A model generated the notes under the pieces. The model saw nothing but the letters and a program-made list of their open reading frames with translations. It was not told the origin of the DNA and ran no database searches. Made by a program: the position numbers and the translations under genes. This document shows, piece by piece, positions 15,747 through 25,092 of a stretch of 64,000 nucleotides of DNA. Source of the stretch: Rhodospirillales bacterium (GTDB lineage: Bacteria > Pseudomonadota > Alphaproteobacteria > Reyranellales > Reyranellaceae). Numbering within the stretch: position 1 is the stretch's first letter; the number at the start of each line of letters is the position of its first letter. The stretch is taken from NCBI GenBank assembly GCA_009377525.1, contig WHTW01000016.1, positions 1-64,000 of the forward strand, in the 5' to 3' direction.

Positions 15747-15775
15747 TTGACTGAATTGCACGGTAGTTATATAAT
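15747..15775 (+). promoter_or_regulatory. Near-consensus sigma-70 promoter without a downstream ORF
   Basis: TTGACT (15747-15752), 17 bases, TATAAT (15770-15775). This is the best housekeeping promoter in the window. Transcription would start near 15782. No coding gene lies downstream on this strand; the next gene is convergent. Confidence 0.75.
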
Positions 15776-15780
15776 CGGCC

Positions 15781-15957
15781 CGTTGCGTTGCTTTCCCGCG
15801 TTACGCTCTATGCATCGTTGATCCGAGACCAAAGTCTGCGGCAGACATTGCGCGCGGCCCGTCCGGTTGCTTGCATCGGACGGGCCGGGCTGGCGGCTTG
15901 CTCAGAATGGGGCCCAACCGATAGGGGTGCACTCCAGTGCAGTCCACTACGCAGCGA
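15781..15957 (+). ncRNA. Candidate structured non-coding RNA of about 175 nt
   Basis: It begins at the predicted start site of a near-perfect promoter. Bases 15781-15788 (CGTTGCGT) pair with 15949-15956 (ACGCAGCG), closing the ends. Inside are hairpins GTCTG/CAGAC (15834-15846), an 11-bp stem 15855-15865 with 15877-15887, and TGCAC/GTGCA (15928-15941). A closed rod of this length with a side hairpin recalls 6S RNA, but I cannot match it to a known sequence. No U-tract terminator is visible at the 3' end. Inference from promoter and foldability only. Confidence 0.45.
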
Positions 15958-15960
15958 CCG

Positions 15961-15996
15961 GCGGAAAGGGCGGAAAGGGCGGAAAGGGCGGAAAGG
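15961..15996. repeat. Four tandem copies of a 9-bp unit (GCGGAAAGG)
   Basis: GCGGAAAGG is repeated four times head to tail, followed by the diverged GCGCAAACC. It lies between the candidate RNA and the stop of the convergent MFS gene. A length-variable microsatellite is likely. Confidence 0.85.
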
Positions 15997-16038
15997 GCGC
16001 AAACCTCGATCACCGTTGAAAGCAGTGAATGCACCGCG

Positions 16039-17211
16039 CTACGCGTTGCCGACGAGCAGCCCACCCTTCCACTGGCGCGCCAGCAGTGCGATCGCCGCCA
16101 TGCCGACGACACTGACGACAAACATGCCCAAAAACGCCTTCTGGCCATAGGCGCCATAGAGGACACCGGCGATCTGGAAGATCACCGCCTGCGCCGCACC
16201 GGTGCCGATCGCGTAGTAGACGCTCTGGCCAAGCGCCATGCCCGAGGGCGGCAGCGCCCGCTGGAGGAAGGCCATGGCGCCGAGATGGCAGGCCGCAAAG
16301 GTGCCGGCGTGCAGGGCCTGCAGGAGGACCAGCGCCCACAGCTCGGTGGTGAAGGCCATGCCCAGCCAGCGCACCATGCCGCAGCCGAGCGCCAGGCCGA
16401 TCATGCCGGTGGGGCCGAGCCGCGCCAGCAGCCAGGGGCTCGCCAGCATGAGGACGATCTCGACGGCGACGCTCTCGCCCCACAGCAGGCTGATGGTGAC
16501 GTCGTCGATGCCGGAGGCGCGCCAGGTCAGCGTGCCGAAGCTGTAGAGCACGGCGTGGCTTGCCTGGCAGAGGCCGGCGGCGATCATGAACAGCAGGAAC
16601 GGCCGTGAGCGCAGCAGGTCGGGAATGCCGAAGGAGGCGTGCCTGGCCTGGTCGCGCTGCTGCGCCTCCGTCGCCGGCAGCCAGAGCGCCAGCGGCACCA
16701 GCAGCACGATGCCGGCGAAGCCGACATAGAGCACCCAGGCCGGCCCCTGCCGGTCGACCGCAACGCCGCAGATGATGACGCCCAGGATGAAGGACACCGA
16801 GCTCCAGACGCGCAGCCTGCCGTAGTTGATGCCGCGCACCCGGGTCTCGTTCACCACCACGCCGTCATAGAGCGCCATGGTCGGCGCCCACACGCCGCCC
16901 CAGACCAGCGTCACCGCCAGGATGGCGAGGAAGGAGTGGGAGAACTGGTAGCCCGTCATCAGGATCGTGGCGGCTGCGGCCAGCGCCAGGATGACGCCGC
17001 GCACATTGCCGACGCGATGCGCGATCCAGCCGATGGCGAGCGTGGCACCGACGCCCACGAGCTGCCGGCTCATGAAGAGAGTTCCGATTTCGGCATCCTC
17101 GATGCCGCGATCGCGCAGCCACACCGGCCAGTAGCTCATGAAGGCGCCGGAGGCGAAGAAGTAGGCCGCGCCGTATCCGGAGAGCCTGACGGCGGTCAGC
17201 CAGCGCGCCAT
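16039..17211 (-). CDS. MFS transporter, HcaT/3-phenylpropionate permease-like family
   Basis: 390 aa, about 12 membrane helices. Several blocks align with E. coli HcaT from memory: SGYGAAYFFASGAFMSYWPV at the start, INYGRLRVWSSVSFILG near residue 125, CGMVRWLGMAFTTELWALVL near 275, and LQALHAGTFAACHLGAM near 298. These proteins import aromatic acids or nucleosides with protons. The start at 17211 fits the family; an open extension to 17367 is hydrophilic and unlikely. A CRP-like palindrome lies about 140 bp upstream. Confidence 0.8.
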   Translation of the reverse strand: MARWLTAVRLSGYGAAYFFASGAFMSYWPVWLRDRGIEDAEIGTLFMSRQLVGVGATLAIGWIAHRVGNVRGVILALAAAATILMTGYQFSHSFLAILAVTLVWGGVWAPTMALYDGVVVNETRVRGINYGRLRVWSSVSFILGVIICGVAVDRQGPAWVLYVGFAGIVLLVPLALWLPATEAQQRDQARHASFGIPDLLRSRPFLLFMIAAGLCQASHAVLYSFGTLTWRASGIDDVTISLLWGESVAVEIVLMLASPWLLARLGPTGMIGLALGCGMVRWLGMAFTTELWALVLLQALHAGTFAACHLGAMAFLQRALPPSGMALGQSVYYAIGTGAAQAVIFQIAGVLYGAYGQKAFLGMFVVSVVGMAAIALLARQWKGGLLVGNA

Positions 17212-17350
17212 CAGGTGCCGAACTCGCGCTGCATGGTGGCGGTGATCATGTTGTGTCTGGGTCTCGGCCCGCCCCTGGCGAACGCTGCCCAGGAGCTCGT
17301 TGAAAGCCCCGTTTTGGCAGCTCGCATCATGCTTTTGCCATCGTTCTTCC

Positions 17351-17370
17351 TGTGTGACGTAGGTCACACA
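17351..17370. promoter_or_regulatory. Perfect 20-bp palindrome of CRP type
   Basis: The arms TGTGTGAC and GTCACACA surround GTAG. It contains TGTGA-N6-TCACA (17353-17368), the classical CRP half-site arrangement. It lies in the divergent region between the HcaT-like transporter and a class III nucleotide cyclase gene. A GntR-type regulator could also use such a dyad. Confidence 0.6.
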
Positions 17371-17479
17371 AGCCGGCGGATGTGTCCAAAATCGTGCAAC
17401 GAAGGCGCACGCATCGCTCGATGTATTCGCGCAGCCCGTGTGCTAATATGATAGGCATAGGATTAGACGGAGAACGAGA

Positions 17480-20400
17480 CTGCGGCAATCAGAGACGACG
17501 GGGGCCGCCGCATCTGTTCCATCGACACTGTCCGACAGGGCCGAGCGGCGGCAGCTGACCCTCCTCTTCTGCGATCTCGTCGATTCGGTCGCTCTGTCGA
17601 CCCGACTCGATCCTGAGGACCTTCGCGACTTCATCGCGGCTTATCAGGAAGCGTGCGCCCTTTCCATCGAGCCCTACAGTGGCTATCTCGCGCGTTCTGT
17701 CGGCGATGGAGTGCTGATCTACTTTGGCTATCCAGTCGCCTTCGAGGACAGCGCCGAGCGTGCGATACGAGCCGGCCTGGAGATAGTGAATGCCCTCGCC
17801 AGGCTGCAGACGGGGCAGGTTGCAGACCTCGATATCAACGTGCGTATCGGCATAGCGACCGGCCTGGTCGTCGTGGGTGATGCCACCGCCGAGGGAGTCA
17901 CAGATCGTGACGGCGTGGTGGGCGAAGCGGCAAATCTCGCGGCGCGGCTGCAAGGCATTGCCAAGCCGAACACGGTGGTGGTGTCGGAGTTCACCCGCCA
18001 GCTCGCGTCGGAGGCGTTCGAGTATCGCGATCTGGGTCGACATGAGCTCAAGGGGTTCGCCAAGCCGGTTCCCGTGTACCAGGTGATCGGACAACGCGAA
18101 GTGTCCCGGCTGGAGGCGCGTGGAGCGGCGCTAACTCCCTTTATCGGGCGAGAGCAGGAAATCGAAGTCCTGCTCAGTCGCTGGAGGCTTGCGACATCAC
18201 GCAAGGGACAGGTGGTTGTGCTGATCGGGCAAAGCGGAGTCGGCAAGTCGAGGGTCACTGCCGAGGCTACAAAGAGAATTGCGCAGCACAGCGAGTCGGC
18301 GCCAGCGCCGGTGGTGTTGCAGTATTCGCCGTTCCATTCGAATACACCGCTGTTTCCCGTGGTCAGGCATCTTGCGCGAAAAGCTCACATCGAGGCGGAA
18401 GATCCGACCGCCGAGAAGTTTGACAAGCTCGCGGGGCTGTTCGGCGGCGATCCTGCTCGCCAGGAGGCCGTGCCTCTGATAGCCGATCTGCTTGGCGTCC
18501 AGCGCGTTCCGGATCCTGCACCTCCGGCTGTGGACCCGGCGGCCAAACAGCAACTCACGATTGAGGCGTTGCTCGGCCTGTCCGAGGCCTGCATCAGCGA
18601 CCCGGCAAAGACCGTCGTGTTCGAGGACGTCCAGTGGATCGATCCGACGTCGAGACTATTGCTTGCCCGCGCGACCGATTGGGTGAAAAGCGTCAATGCG
18701 CTGATTGCCATTACGCTGCGGGCGAACAGTCGCCATGACGCCGACAGGATTCTGCGTAGCGTTGGCCTCATTCAAGCCGATGGCGGCGTTTTCGATCACG
18801 TCACCATTCGTGAGATACGCGAGCTGGATAAGGAAGAGGGCCGAAAACTGGCTGCAGCTGCCGCCGGGGCGTCGGGCTATGCTGTCGACTCGGCTCTGCT
18901 GGACACGCTCGTCGACAAGTCCGACGGTATCCCGCTTTTCCTCGAAGAATTGGTCAAGGTAGCGGCTAGTGGCGCCGAGCTTTCCGGCGAGCGCGCCGCA
19001 ACGACCGAGCCCGGTGCAGTGCCGAGCACCATTCGTGACGCCCTGATGGCGCAGCTGGATCAACTCGGTTTTGCCAAGGAGGTCGCCCAGTACGCCTCGG
19101 TTATCGGCCACGAATTCTCGGGCGACTTGTTGGCCAAGGTCATGCGGCGTCCTGTGGGCGAGCTGAGAGCGCTCCTCAAGTCCCTCGTTGATGCACGCAT
19201 CATCACCGGCGGGCGAACGCCGTCGGAGACCTACTGGTTCAAGCACACGCTTGTGCGGGATATCTCCTATCGCTCGCTTCTCAACAAGAACCGACGGCAG
19301 ATCCATCTTCTGGTGGCGCAGGAGTTGGCCAACAATCCGGCCGAAATCGGCGTAGTCAACGACGACCGGATTGCGCAGCACTACTCGCTCGGCGATTCGC
19401 CTGTGAATGCAATCGCTTTTTGGCGCAGCGGCGCCGGCGTGGCGATCGCCCGGTCAGCCAACGAGGAAGCGATCGCGATGCTGCAATCTGCGCTCGCTGA
19501 ATTGAAGAAGATTCGCCCCGCGCCAAGCCCGACCCTGGAGCTCGATCTGCTCGTTACCCAAGCCATGGCCTTGCGCTCCGTGCGCGGCTATTCGGCGCCG
19601 GAGGTTGAACAGGCCCTCACACGGGCGCGCGTGCTTTGTGCCGACAGCGACGATATCGGCAAGAGACTCAGTGTCGACTGGGGCTTGTTCCAATGCACGT
19701 TCGTTGCGGGCGATATCGAACGCGCGCGAGGTTATGCCACCGACCTGCTCGAGTTGGCAAAACAGGGATCCGAAGAGGCATTGGTCGACGCCCACCTCGC
19801 CAGCGGCATGGTGGCATTTGACGCCGGCGAGTTCGCGACGGCGATGACGTCGTATGAAGCAGGCGCGCACCTATGCCGGCCGGAAGCCGATCAGCCGTGC
19901 TTCCTCACCCACGGCCAGAATGCCGGTCTCTTCTGTCTTTCCTACCTTGCGCGGACGCAGTGCATCATGGGTTACCTCGAGCGCGGCCATGCCACCATTG
20001 CGCGAGCGCAGGAAATCGCCGCGATGCGCTCCCAGGAGCCGGGGCACATACACAGCTCGCTCAATGCGACAATTCAGGCCGTTCGGCTGTTTCACGTGTG
20101 CGGCGATCTTGAAGTCGAGAAGCGATTGGCCGTCGAGGCAGTCGAAGTCGCGCGGCGCAACCGCTACGCGTATTATGAAGCCATGGCGAGATGCCACCTT
20201 GGCTGGGTGGCGGGCGCCGAGGGCAACGTCGATGACGGTGTCGCGATGTTGTCTGCCGGGATTGCGGCTGCGGCAGACGGGCACCGTGCTCTCACTGTCC
20301 GGATTCTATCTGCTCCTGTCGCAATTGCACGTTCGAGCCGGCCGTCGTGACGAGGCTCTGAAGGCGCTCTCGATGGCCACCGGGTCGGATTGGCGGGCCT

Positions 20401-20681
20401 TTTGGGCTGCGGACGTCGAGCGGGTGCGTGGCGACATCTTTGCTGCAGATCAGCCTGCGGCCGAAGCCGCCTACCGAGCAAGCCTGGCTGTTGCCCGCCG
20501 TCAGAAAGCCGGGCTGTTCATGTGCACGGCGGCGACGAGCCTGGGACGGCTGTTGGGGTCGTCAGGGCGGCGGCACGAGGGCCGTGAACTGCTGGCCGAG
20601 TCCCTGGCGCAGCTTCGTGGAGGAGACGAATTCCCCGTCGTGCGCCAGGCCCGGCAGATGATGGACGAGCTTGCCGGCTAG
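17480..20681 (+). pseudogene. Class III nucleotide cyclase-AAA ATPase-TPR protein, frameshifted and lacking a standard start
   Basis: The cyclase domain begins RRQLTLLFCDLVDS with the metal Asp about residue 32, then SVGDGVLIYFG (second metal Asp, about 76) and VVGEAANLAARLQ (transition-state Asn and Arg). An AAA domain follows with Walker A GQSGVGKS near 250 and Walker B-like TVVFEDVQW, then TPR-like helices. After the stop at 17444 no ATG, GTG or TTG exists in frame before the catalytic domain. A CTG at 17480, seven bases after GGAG, is the best start. Near 20294 the frame breaks: one frame ends at 20350, while the homologous-looking continuation (SGFYLLLSQLHVRAGRRDEA) runs in another frame to 20681. 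Removing one base restores a normal ~1060-aa protein. Confidence 0.75.
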
Positions 20682-20723
20682 GAACGGCGGCCGAACACGC
20701 GAAGTACCAAGAGGGAGAGGACC

Positions 20724-21317
20724 ATGAGCCCACCACCACCACTCAGCCCAATCGCCAAAGGCGCCATTTGCTTCTGCCTGGACGAGTTCTCGAAAGAACC
20801 GGGCGCGCGAGCGCGGGTCCAGGCGCTGCGTGACGCCATTGCCGCGCTGGCCCCTGACTATGACGGGCTTGCCGAGGTCTTCGACCAGTATCTCGTGTCG
20901 CATGTGTTCGCCACCGCGAACACGAGGCAAAAGATTCTCACGCACCTCAAGAAGTACTGGTTCGACGATACGGAGGACAGCTTCTTCCCGGACACGCCCG
21001 TCTCAAAAATTTATGCCGAAGGCCTGCTCAAGACTCTCGACCTGGTGTTGGGCAATGAAGATCAGACCGTGCCGATCAACTCCTGGTGGCTGCTCGACCA
21101 GCCCGTGTTCACGATGCTGAACCTCGCCGATCTCGAAGGGGGCGTGGTGGTGGGAAGCGTCACCCTGCTCATTCTGACGCCCCGGCCGGAAGAATTCGAA
21201 AGCGACGAGCCCATTCCGCCGGCGATTCTCGGCGACGAGGCGGAAGCCTTCGTGACGTCGCTGGAGACGGTCACGGTGGTCAAGACAGAACGCGTCAGGG
21301 ACAAGGACCTAATATAA
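20724..21317 (+). CDS. Hypothetical protein, first gene of the M64 peptidase unit
   Basis: 197 aa, no family recognised. The start is well supported by AGGGAGAGG seven bases upstream. No signal peptide or membrane helix is visible. The middle contains a Trp/Leu-rich segment (INSWWLLDQPVFTMLNLADL, about residues 112-131), followed by a beta-like stretch GGVVVGSVTLLILTPRPEEF. It lies 42 bp after the cyclase-AAA-TPR gene and 8 bp before the next small gene, so an operon is likely. Confidence 0.75.
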   Translation: MSPPPPLSPIAKGAICFCLDEFSKEPGARARVQALRDAIAALAPDYDGLAEVFDQYLVSHVFATANTRQKILTHLKKYWFDDTEDSFFPDTPVSKIYAEGLLKTLDLVLGNEDQTVPINSWWLLDQPVFTMLNLADLEGGVVVGSVTLLILTPRPEEFESDEPIPPAILGDEAEAFVTSLETVTVVKTERVRDKDLI

Positions 21318-21325
21318 GGCGAGGT

Positions 21326-21751
21326 ATGGCCATGCCTTCCCGTCGCACCCTGCGCCTGACATTCAGGTCGTCGAAAGACGGTGTCGAACTGCTGTCCGTC
21401 GAGCAAGTTGAAATGACCACGCCGCCGCAGCCGGGCCAACGGCCGCAGGCCGGCAAGAACGGCGGACACTGGTTCGAGCTGCGTGAGGAAAAGGGCGGTG
21501 TGCTGGCGCACCGGCTGATCGATGACTCCGTCCTGAACTCCGTCGAGGTGCACTCGCCGGATGGCCCCCCGCAACGGCTGTTCGGTGGCATGAGGAACAT
21601 CGTCTTCGAGGTTCTGTTGCCCGACATGGAAGGCGCCCGCACCGTCACCCTCGTCGGCAATCCGCTTGAGCCTCAGGACCGCCGCAAGGAGCCGTCGAGG
21701 GACCTTGCCACCTTCGAGCTTTTTCCGCGCGACAGGGAAGAAAACCGATGA
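21326..21751 (+). CDS. Hypothetical beta-rich protein preceding the M64 peptidase
   Basis: 141 aa from the ATG at 21326 (139 aa from a second ATG at 21332); both have AAGG or GAGG at usable distance. The sequence alternates charged and hydrophobic residues in the manner of a beta-sandwich (RRTLRLTFRSSKDGVELLSV near the start; NIVFEVLLPDMEGARTVTLV near 90). No family recognised. Its stop overlaps the M64 peptidase start (ATGA). Many M64 peptidases carry an N-terminal beta domain in the same chain; this separately encoded protein may be its equivalent, which is speculation. Confidence 0.75.
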   Translation: MAMPSRRTLRLTFRSSKDGVELLSVEQVEMTTPPQPGQRPQAGKNGGHWFELREEKGGVLAHRLIDDSVLNSVEVHSPDGPPQRLFGGMRNIVFEVLLPDMEGARTVTLVGNPLEPQDRRKEPSRDLATFELFPRDREENR

Positions 21752-22608
21752 GCGCCACTGACGGAGGTGTCCTCAGGGTCACCAAGATCGTCAACAATGG
21801 GCCGGATACCGAGCGCTGGAACCTGGTCATCATCGGCGACGGCTACCGGCATTGCGAGCTCGTGAAATACCACGATCATGCAAAGAAGTTTGTCGACCGC
21901 CTGCAATCGACGGCGCCCTTCGGCGAAATGTTCGACGGCATCAACGTCCACCGCATCGACGTTGTCTCTGACGAAAGCGGCGCGGACGATCCAGGTTGCG
22001 CTGGCGGGCCAGTTGTCACCCGCAAGACCTATTTCGACGCCACCTTCTGCAGTCCGCACAATGGTCATCTGATCGATCGGCTGCTGACGGTCGACAATGC
22101 CTTGGCACTGTCGGTTGCCAAGACCCATGTGTCGCAGAACCATCACGTCGTCTGCATTGTCAATTCAACGAAGTATGGCGGCTCCGGCGGCTCGATCGCG
22201 GTCTGCTCGGTGCACGCCCTGTCGCGCAAGATCGCCATTCATGAGCTTGGCCATAGCGCCTTTGGCCTTGCCGACGAGTATGGCGGAAACGGACTCGACA
22301 CCCCGGCAGGGGAGCCTCCAAAACCGAATGTCACGCGCGACACCAACTCGGCCACCAACAAGTGGGGTGCGTTGGTGGCGGTGGGTACGCCGATGCCGAC
22401 ACAATGCAACCCCGGGTGTGTCGGTTCGGGCTGCGTCGCACCAGGGGCTCCACCGGCCCCGGGGGCGGTGGGCACCTATGAAGGCGCGCTCTGGTCGGAC
22501 TGCGGCATCTATCGGCCGATGGAGGCCTGCTACATGAACAGCTATGATCCGTTCTGCCCGGTCTGCGCTGGCGTGATCAGGGACACGCTGCAGGCTTTCA
22601 TGCCGTAG
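21748..22608 (+). CDS. M64-family (IgA peptidase-like) zinc metallopeptidase
   Basis: 286 aa. The active site is unmistakable: KIAIHELGHSAFGLADEY (about residues 162-179) gives the HExxH zinc motif with the downstream GLADEY typical of Peptidase_M64. The N-terminal part contains NLVIIGDGYRHCEL, the other conserved family block. About eleven cysteines, mostly in the C-terminal half, suggest disulfides or metal binding, yet no signal peptide is visible. The start overlaps the preceding stop. Family members are usually exported, so export with the help of a neighbour or a cytosolic role are both open. Confidence 0.85.
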   Translation: MSATDGGVLRVTKIVNNGPDTERWNLVIIGDGYRHCELVKYHDHAKKFVDRLQSTAPFGEMFDGINVHRIDVVSDESGADDPGCAGGPVVTRKTYFDATFCSPHNGHLIDRLLTVDNALALSVAKTHVSQNHHVVCIVNSTKYGGSGGSIAVCSVHALSRKIAIHELGHSAFGLADEYGGNGLDTPAGEPPKPNVTRDTNSATNKWGALVAVGTPMPTQCNPGCVGSGCVAPGAPPAPGAVGTYEGALWSDCGIYRPMEACYMNSYDPFCPVCAGVIRDTLQAFMP

Positions 22609-22613
22609 CGCCA

Positions 22614-23738
22614 CTAGGCACCGAACTCGCGCCGCACCTGTTCCGTATGCTGGCCCACCGTCGGCACGTCGCCCAGCCGCTCGGGCTCGCCAGGCCATGA
22701 CGCGGCAAGGGCAGGGATCGATACCTCGACGGCGTTCGAGGAGAAGGCCGTGCGCCGAAGCTGCGGATGGGCCGAAAGATCGGCGACCGAGCTCACGCGC
22801 GCCCAGGCGATCTGCGCCGCATCGAGCCGGGCGGCAAGGTCGGCGAAACTCTGGTTGCCAAAGCTCTTCTGGACGATGGCGTTGGTGTCATCGCGCCGCG
22901 CGTTGCGCGCCTTGTTGGTGGCGTAGGCCGGATCCTTCTCCAGGCCCGGCTTGTCGAGCACGCCATGGCACAGCCGCTCGAACTCGCGGTCGTTCTGGAT
23001 CGAGATCAGCACCGGCACCTTGTCGGCGGTCTGGTAGACGCCGTAGGGCGCGATGAAGGGATGGGTGAGCCCGAGCCGCGGCCAATCGTAGTCGGAGTAG
23101 TCCTTGGCCAGCACCGGCACGGTCATCCACTCCGCCATGGCGGAGAACAGAGAGACCGCGATGGCGCGGCCTTCGCCGGTCTTCTGGCGGGCCAGCAGCG
23201 CCTCCAGCACGGCGGCGTGGGCGTACATGCCGGTGCCGATGTCGGTGGCCGAGATGCCGACGCGGCCCGGACCCTCGGCCGTGCCGGTGATCGAGGCGAG
23301 CCCGCTCTCGGCCTGCACCAGCAGATCGTAGGCGCGGCGGTTCCTGTAGGGGCCGTGCTCGCCGTAGCCCGAGATGTCGACGGTGATCAGCCGCTTGTTC
23401 CTGGCCCGCATCGCGGCTGATCCGAAGCCCGCGCGTTCGGCCGCGCCGGGGGCAAGGTTCTGGATCAGCACGTCGGCCCTGGCGATCATGCGATGCAGCA
23501 GGGCCAGATCGTCCTTGTCCTTGAAGTCGAGCGTCACCGACTGCTTGCCGCGGTTCAGCCAGACGAAATAGCTCGACTGTCCGTGCACGTAGGCATCGTA
23601 GGCGCGGGCGAAATCGCCCTCCGGCCGCTCGATCTTGATCACGCGCGCGCCAGCGTCCGCCAGGCGAGCGGCGCAATAGGGGGCGGCCACGGCCTGCTCC
23701 ACGCTGATCACCAGCAGACCCTCAAGCGCTCCAGGCAT
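22614..23738 (-). CDS. CaiB/BaiF family CoA transferase
   Basis: 374 aa of the family III CoA transferase type. Features: GLLVISVEQAVAAPYCAARL at the start, AGARVIKIERPEGDFAR near residue 28, ISGYGEHGPYRNRRAYDLLV near 120 with the conserved catalytic Asp, and GEGRAIAVSLFSAMAEWM near 185. It moves CoA between a donor acyl-CoA and a carboxylic acid, an activation step in catabolism. It is convergent with the M64 peptidase gene (5 bp apart). Confidence 0.9.
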   Translation of the reverse strand: MPGALEGLLVISVEQAVAAPYCAARLADAGARVIKIERPEGDFARAYDAYVHGQSSYFVWLNRGKQSVTLDFKDKDDLALLHRMIARADVLIQNLAPGAAERAGFGSAAMRARNKRLITVDISGYGEHGPYRNRRAYDLLVQAESGLASITGTAEGPGRVGISATDIGTGMYAHAAVLEALLARQKTGEGRAIAVSLFSAMAEWMTVPVLAKDYSDYDWPRLGLTHPFIAPYGVYQTADKVPVLISIQNDREFERLCHGVLDKPGLEKDPAYATNKARNARRDDTNAIVQKSFGNQSFADLAARLDAAQIAWARVSSVADLSAHPQLRRTAFSSNAVEVSIPALAASWPGEPERLGDVPTVGQHTEQVRREFGA

Positions 23739-23838
23739 CCTGCAACTCGTCTCCTCGCGATGGCCGATCCGACTACCACGCCAAGGGCGGAATTGCTGCT
23801 ATCATCTCGAACCAAAGCGCGCAGTCCTCGGGAGTTTG

Positions 23839-25092
23839 CTAGTCTTCGCGCACCTCCCTGCCGGTTGACCTGCTCGCGCGTGAAGATGCATAGCCGCGCA
23901 CGACCGCCTCGCGCTCGGCGTGGCTGGCGACGCAATCGATGTCGTCGAAGCCATGCGGCGCTCGCGCTTCGATCAAGTCGATCACGCCCTCGGGGCCGCC
24001 GGCGCGGTTGGCAACCACGAGCTTCGCCAAGGCCAGCCGGCGTTCGGAGTCATAGGCGGTGAAGGCTGCCGGGACCGATGACGCGGCCTCGAGGTGTCGC
24101 GCGAGGCACTGCGCATCGACGATCGCCTGGCTCGCACCGTTGCTGCCGACCGGATACATCGGTTGGGCGGCGTCCCCCAGCAGGGTCACGCGGCCGAACG
24201 ACCAGCGCGGCAACGGATCGCGGTCGCAGTTGGGATATTCGTAGAACGTCTCCGTCGCCTCGATCAGCGCCACCGGGTCGAGAAAGCCCAGGCGGAACTT
24301 GTCGCGCACGAATGGCAGCGCCTCTTCGCGCTGCCCGATGCGATTCCAGTCTTCCCGCCGCGGCGGCGGCACCTGACCTTCGCTGAGACGCGCCATGATT
24401 GCCCAGTTGGTCAGCCGCATCTGCGGTCGCGCCGGGTCCATGTGGATCGGATAGAACACGAACTTGGCGGCATTGCCGCCGGCGATCACCATCGTCCGGC
24501 CGTCGGCGTGGACCGGCCATTCCGTCGCGCCGCGCCACAGCATCGTACCGTTCCAGATCGGCGGCCCCTCGCCGGGGTAGAGGACCGATCGAACCGTGGA
24601 GTGAATGCCGTCGGCGCCGACCAGGGCATCGCCGTCGACCGCGATGGCCTTGCGACCTTCCCGGCTTTCGAAAGATGCCACGATGCGATCCTGCTGTTCT
24701 TCGAAGCCGACCAGTCTGCACCCGGTATGGATCCGGGCCGGCCCCAGCCGGTCGAGCACCGCGCGATGGAGGACGCCCTGCAGCTTGCCGCGATGAATGC
24801 TGAACTGAGGCACATCGTATCCGGCGCCGGTGCCACGCAGTTCCTGCCACACCGTCTGGCCGAAGCGATTGCAATAGAACAGCTCGCGAGTCCGGATACC
24901 GGCACGGTCGAGCGCCGGCAGGAGATCGAGCTGCGCCAGGACGCTGATGGCGTGCGGCAGCACGTTGAAGCCCACGCCGAGCTCGCGCAGCTCGGGCGAC
25001 TGTTCGAATATCTCGGCATCGATTCCGGCCTGGTGCAGACAGAGGGCGGTGGTGAGGCCGCTGACACCGCCGCCGACAATCAGGATTTTCAT
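23839..25092 (-). CDS. FAD-dependent aromatic hydroxylase-like monooxygenase
   Basis: 417 aa with the group A flavoprotein hydroxylase signature. KILIVGGGVSGLTTALCLHQ at the N-terminus binds the ADP of FAD; the DG motif appears as DALVGADGIHSTVRS near residue 155; and GDAAQPMYPVGSNGASQAIV near 310 binds the ribityl chain. This arrangement is found in salicylate hydroxylase-like enzymes that oxidise aromatic rings with NAD(P)H and oxygen. The substrate is unknown. It is upstream of the CoA transferase on the same strand, with a 100-bp gap, possibly one transcript. Confidence 0.88.
   Translation of the reverse strand: MKILIVGGGVSGLTTALCLHQAGIDAEIFEQSPELRELGVGFNVLPHAISVLAQLDLLPALDRAGIRTRELFYCNRFGQTVWQELRGTGAGYDVPQFSIHRGKLQGVLHRAVLDRLGPARIHTGCRLVGFEEQQDRIVASFESREGRKAIAVDGDALVGADGIHSTVRSVLYPGEGPPIWNGTMLWRGATEWPVHADGRTMVIAGGNAAKFVFYPIHMDPARPQMRLTNWAIMARLSEGQVPPPRREDWNRIGQREEALPFVRDKFRLGFLDPVALIEATETFYEYPNCDRDPLPRWSFGRVTLLGDAAQPMYPVGSNGASQAIVDAQCLARHLEAASSVPAAFTAYDSERRLALAKLVVANRAGGPEGVIDLIEARAPHGFDDIDCVASHAEREAVVRGYASSRASRSTGREVRED

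Noticed and set aside
15961-15996. CRISPR-like short repeats
   Set aside because: Nine-base units without spacers; a simple tandem repeat.
20270-20310. Programmed ribosomal frameshift in the cyclase-AAA-TPR gene
   Set aside because: No slippery heptamer, no downstream pseudoknot obvious, and the gene also lacks a normal start codon; mutation or sequence error is simpler.
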